This document shows positions 59,900 through 64,000 of a stretch of DNA of 64,000 nt, piece by piece. The number at the start of each line of letters is the position of its first letter. The stretch's first letter is position 1. Below the pieces are notes generated by a model, which worked only from the letters and a program-made list of their open reading frames with translations, was not told the origin of the DNA and searched no databases. Origin of the DNA: Paulownia fortunei (lineage: Eukaryota > Streptophyta > Magnoliopsida > Lamiales > Paulowniaceae); the NCBI GenBank assembly GCA_019321725.1, contig CM033120.1, forward strand, positions 15,220,278-15,284,277, in the 5' to 3' direction. The translations under genes were made by a program, and so were the position numbers.

Positions 59900-61515
59900 C
59901 TGGTGACACAGGAGGGATGGAAAAACCATCCTGCTGGTTGGATTCAGATGATGCCAATGAGACTGGTGAAAATGTCTTCTTGAGCATTGGCAACCTCCTC
60001 TATCTTCTCAAGAACCACAGCAATCGTCGGCCTCTCTCCTCAGGGAGATTTTCCACACATTTGAGAGAGATATTTAGCAGAGGGAAGCATACATATCGAC
60101 ATTGGCAACTTCCCTGTCGAACATTTCTCTTGTCCATTCCTCCCCACCACGGCCCTCAACCACCTTGGAAGGTCTAAAGTGCTATTTTACACAATTTTTC
60201 CTGTTAGCAGCTCCAGCAGAATCACTGCTACTGTCATCAGCTTTTTTGGGTTAGTGTTTTTCTCTGGGGTGGTGTATCCATTGGAGAAGACACAAACTCT
60301 ATTGGGGTCAAAAAACTTTGTGTATCCGTATTCACTTATCAATGGTTCTTCAATGTCGTTTAACATGATATTCGAGGGCTTGATGTTCCCATGAGGGTTG
60401 ATCTCGTTGTGATCATCTGGTTTTTGATATATGAAGTCAAGGCCTCGTGCTATCCCAACTGCTACTGACAGCCGAAGTTTCCATGGAAATGTCCTTTTAC
60501 CTTCGACATAGTCCGCAAGGAGAAATAACAGTCAGCCACAGGAAGAGAGAGAATTTTGGGGTTGAGAAAAATGAGAGATCCCTTTTGAACTTACTTTCTA
60601 ACAGGTTTAACAGGCTCCCATTGCAAACAAGAGGCATGATATTGGGATGCCTCTAGGCAAATCAGCTCTCCCCTCCAGAAGCTCCTCCAATTTAAACCAT
60701 TAGTCCTGTTCAACGAAAAACACAAGCTCGAAGCGCCTTTCGTCAGGCTTGATGATCACTTCTTCGACAGCTTTGATAGGGGGAGATTGAATAAGCGCCT
60801 CTAAGATCTCGTTGTCTTTTGCTTGTCTAACAGCATTCATGTTGGGGAAGAGTATTACCAGAAACAGGATTGAAATCCCAAGTATTAAAACTATCCACAA
60901 TTCCATCTTCTGTAAGACTTGTGATGCCTCGCGTCTGTCATAGCTCCTGGTGAGATCCCAGCCGAAGGCACTGCATTTTCTATTACTTCTTCTTTTCGCA
61001 AAAAAATTGCTGCAGACATTTGTGACTCCCCTGGAATTTCCTCAAGCCATATGGTTTTTCTTGTGAAGTTCCGCGCAACACTTGTGAAATGATTCTATGA
61101 TAAGTCCACTCTCCTGAGCCTATTTAGCTTGGTAAGTGCCAATGGTACCCTCCCTGTTAGAGCCTTAAATTGAGGTATACTTGACTTCAGCACTTTTATA
61201 TGGAATCAGGAATAATGCCTTTAATCCCATTTCTAGCCAGGCTAAGAACTTTCAAATTTGGAAGTTTACAGAGAGATTCTGCATCAAGAATTCCAGTAAG
61301 GCTCATATTAACGAGCCTTGTTTCTGTTATGGTGGTGCCACCTGAATTGCACGTGACACACTTCCCTTTACATAAGCTAGGATTAGATGATATCTTGTTC
61401 CTCTCAATCTTCAGTAGGTGTGGAATCTAATAACTCATCCCCATTGCACGCAGTGACAAGTAGAATAGTGGATGAAAAACTCACCAGAAAGGCCGAAACA
61501 GCATCGAATCTCCCC
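59900..61515 (-). pseudogene. LRR receptor-like (pseudo)kinase pseudogene
   Basis: Degraded copy of a plant LRR receptor-like protein of the group with inactive kinase domains. In minus-strand order: LRR remnants (LVNMSLTGILDAESLC, LPNLKVLSLARNGIKG) at about 61200-61330; a membrane segment with juxtamembrane region starting near 60906 (WIVLILGISILFLVILF, then KPDERRFELVFFVEQD and a stop); FKLEELLEGRADL near 60690-60670; NGSLLNLLE near 60605; then a kinase-like block (GKRTFPWKLRLSVAVGIARGLDF, NPHGNIKPSNIML, LISEYGY) at about 60180-60515. GERPTIAVVLEKIEEVANAQED follows near 59980-60060. HGNIKPSN in place of HRDLKPEN marks the parent as a pseudokinase. Most of the kinase N-lobe and the LRR array are deleted, with many frameshifts. 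An intron donor (A|GTAAGTTC near 60593) is kept, so it is not a retrocopy. Confidence 0.88.
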
Positions 61516-64000
61516 TGCTCCATATACATATTATTTTATCGTGTTTATAGTCATTTTGAAATTTTTATTTTAATTTAGAATTACATTTATTATTACACTT
61601 TATAAATTCACATCAAATTATTTTATTAATTTCAAATATATATTTAAAAAATATTATATATATTTAACGTTAACAACATATTGGAACATAAAATTTAAAA
61701 TGGTCTGTAGATAGCTAATATCAATCAATCAAAGGCTAAGGGTTAAAAGTTACTCCGTAATTTACTAAGGAAATAAATGCTAAGCCATTAAGAAAGTTAG
61801 CTTAATATAATCACTCCTGGCACTTGAGGTAAATTAGTCACTGACTAGGATGGAAGTATTATTAACAGAGGATCAGACAACATAAAAAATAACCAGAATA
61901 CTTCAATAAAAATGGAGAAATCAATGCATATCTGTACCTGCAATATTTAAAGAGTCGTACTTCTTCTCACCCACCTAGAAATTAGTTTCGTGCTTTCTCA
62001 AATATATATAAAAAAAAAGAAAATGAAAATGAAATTTGTGATAATTGTGATAATTAGTAATATTTTATATATTATATAAAATATAAAAAAAATATTATAT
62101 TCAAATAGAAGATTCAATGATGACACAAAAACATACAAGTATAGAAATTATAATATACAATCTAGAGCTAAATATTCATAATTCTCTCACGATTATTTCT
62201 TATTGACAAAAAAAGAAGAGAACCTGTAAAATTATCATTGTTTTTCTTCGGTCTAGTATCTTACAGTACAATACTAGTCTTTGCATATTGTATAACTAAG
62301 TTGTTATGGATTTTTGTATCTTAATTAATAAAATGCTAAGAAAAATATTATGCTCCGTTTAATTTTGAAAAAAAAAAATGCAAAGGAAATAGTTATTTTG
62401 ATACAATTATGAAGGTATTTATTATTTTTCTTTTTTTTTTAATGATAATCAATTACATTAAAAACAAAATGCCGATAATAAAGCCACTAAAAGCATGAAA
62501 CTTGAATTTGAAATGGTCCATATTCGGGCTGGGCCGGGTTATTGGACTATTAGCAAGCCTCTGTCAACTTAATCTAACTGGGCCTGAAGCTGGACTCGGC
62601 AAAAAGAGTTCAACGATATCACTACTCTAGTAGCATATTATAATATAATTGAGATCCACGTGAACTCTATCTTATGCGAATAATTGTATCTAAAGTCGTG
62701 GTTCTCCCTAAGAACTACTAAACGAGAGATGTCATAAATTTAAAAATGAAAAATTGAGGAATAAATCAAGAAAGAGAGGGAATATGTATGAGATTTACAA
62801 TTTACTTGGCGCACACAATTAAAATTTTCTTTAAAAAATCCCTTGTACCAACTACCAAGAACGAATTATTGGAAATTTTTATGCATGTAAAAATTGATAT
62901 AGTCAAACCAAATCACTAATAATCTTTTTGAGTCAAACTTCTAGTTAAACAACTCTCCAAATCAATTTATAAATTTATTACAACTTAAATATAAAATAAT
63001 TTATTTTTAGCATCAATTTGATTATAATAAACACTTAATTAGTAATATTACAAGTGTAATTGATTTCTAAAAACCTCAAACATCCGACAAGTAGGGATGA
63101 TTATAATTTTTGAAAAACCGCTGAAATCGATTGAACATCCTGTATCGTACCGTTAATATTGATTTATCATAAAAATTACAATTTAAAATACTAAACAAAA
63201 ATCACATCGTATTAACGGTGTAGTGGCTTGAGAGCTAAAAAAATTATCAAAATCGAATCGTCTATTTATATTTTAAAATGATAACTTTGTAATTAACATA
63301 TCATACCAAATTTTAATAATTAAATTAATTATTTTTTCTTCCAACTCACATATATCAATCTCAAAACTCAAAGTAATCCAATCTAAATGAAACAAAATAA
63401 ATAAGTGAAATATATGAAATGAGTTGAAATTTATGTATAATGATATAAATATTTGTTAGTACACAAAAGATTATGATGTTGTTTTTAGGATGAAGCATAT
63501 AGTATTATTTCCATGTTAAATTGATTTTTTCTCTTAATACCTTAATTTTTTGGGACTTAATTAATTTTTGTATTGATAAAAAATTATTAAATTGTCCGCA
63601 ATCATCCAAAACTATTTAAAATTATATTTTTATTTTATTTAATAAAATTATAACTTAAAATTATTTTTCAATAAAATCACACTATAATTCGATTTAAAAT
63701 TAATAAAAATAATCATAAAACCCTATCATAATCACCCAACGGACAAGTCAGGGAGGTTGCTTAGGCGATTAGGCAATCTCACGCGAAATGTGTATGAGAT
63801 TTTCCACAAATTGATACAAATAGAATAAAAGCACAATTAAACATCTTATATATCCTATTACGAACATTATCAAGCATTCCTTGATTTTCTCCTTTTTTTC
63901 TCATAATTTATTTCAGACAGTCATTGACACGCGCTACAATATATATTTTCCATTGATTATACAAACTTTGCAATAAAAGAATAGCATTTAAAAAAAAAGA
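61516..64000. other. AT-rich intergenic right edge
   Basis: I see no coding sequence, RNA gene or clear repeat boundary in these 2.5 kb. Several AT-only palindromic stretches occur (near 61650 and 62060). Confidence 0.6.

Noticed and set aside
59917..61578. Plus-strand open frames
   Set aside because: They are the reverse of the receptor-kinase pseudogene, whose minus-strand motifs are clear.
1..64000. CRISPR arrays, operons, toxin or defence systems, viral insertions
   Set aside because: Nothing fits; repeats are microsatellites, tandem duplications or transposon relics, and no integrase, capsid or reverse-transcriptase block was recognised.

Overview
The window is a stretch of plant nuclear genome, almost certainly from a eudicot. 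It is AT-rich and gene-poor, with GT-AG introns, long UTR introns, many AT microsatellites, transposon relics and plant-specific gene families (KIN-12 kinesin, SERAT serine acetyltransferase, CYP71-type P450, plant CCCH/LOTUS/RRM protein). An asterid such as a Lamiales species would fit the CYP71D-like relic, but that is a weak inference. No bacterial-style system, CRISPR array or phage is present.

Layout. 1-2.8 kb: last exon of the nuclear gene for plastid ribosomal protein S10 (+), with the rest of the gene off the left edge. 8.75-9.9 kb: intronless organellar serine acetyltransferase (+), C-terminal Ile intact. From memory, the same two genes are neighbours in Arabidopsis (At3g13110/At3g13120), so this looks like conserved microsynteny. 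11.8-13.5 kb: CYP71D-like P450 pseudogene (-) that has lost its haem-binding loop. 21.7-25.6 kb: seven-exon CCCH zinc-finger/LOTUS/RRM RNA-binding protein (+), 574 aa. 26.3-26.7 kb: an unexplained GC-rich, exon-like island. 26.8-32.9 kb: a decayed Helitron-type region (- orientation) with a PIF1-like helicase relic, recognisable ends and internal direct repeats. 33.9 kb: nuclear tRNA-Lys(CTT). 35.8-42.0 kb: sixteen-exon KIN-12 kinesin (-), 1221 aa. 44.56-44.87 kb: short non-autonomous Helitron with intact ends. 46.7-48.0 kb: C2-domain protein in one coding exon (+). 51.1-54.9 kb: two-RRM glycine-rich hnRNP-like gene (-), with an apparent 1-bp frameshift between the second RRM and the Gly-rich tail and a 14-nt coding last exon beyond a ~2.1-kb intron. 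57.3-58.5 kb: large imperfect inverted repeat. 59.9-61.5 kb: LRR receptor-like (pseudo)kinase pseudogene (-). The rest is AT-rich intergenic DNA.

The genes do not form a pathway: they are independent housekeeping, cytoskeletal and RNA-binding genes separated by repeats. The observations most worth a second look are the Helitron pair, the hnRNP frameshift, the foldback repeat and the order of decay in the P450 and receptor-kinase pseudogenes. I found no convincing undescribed system.
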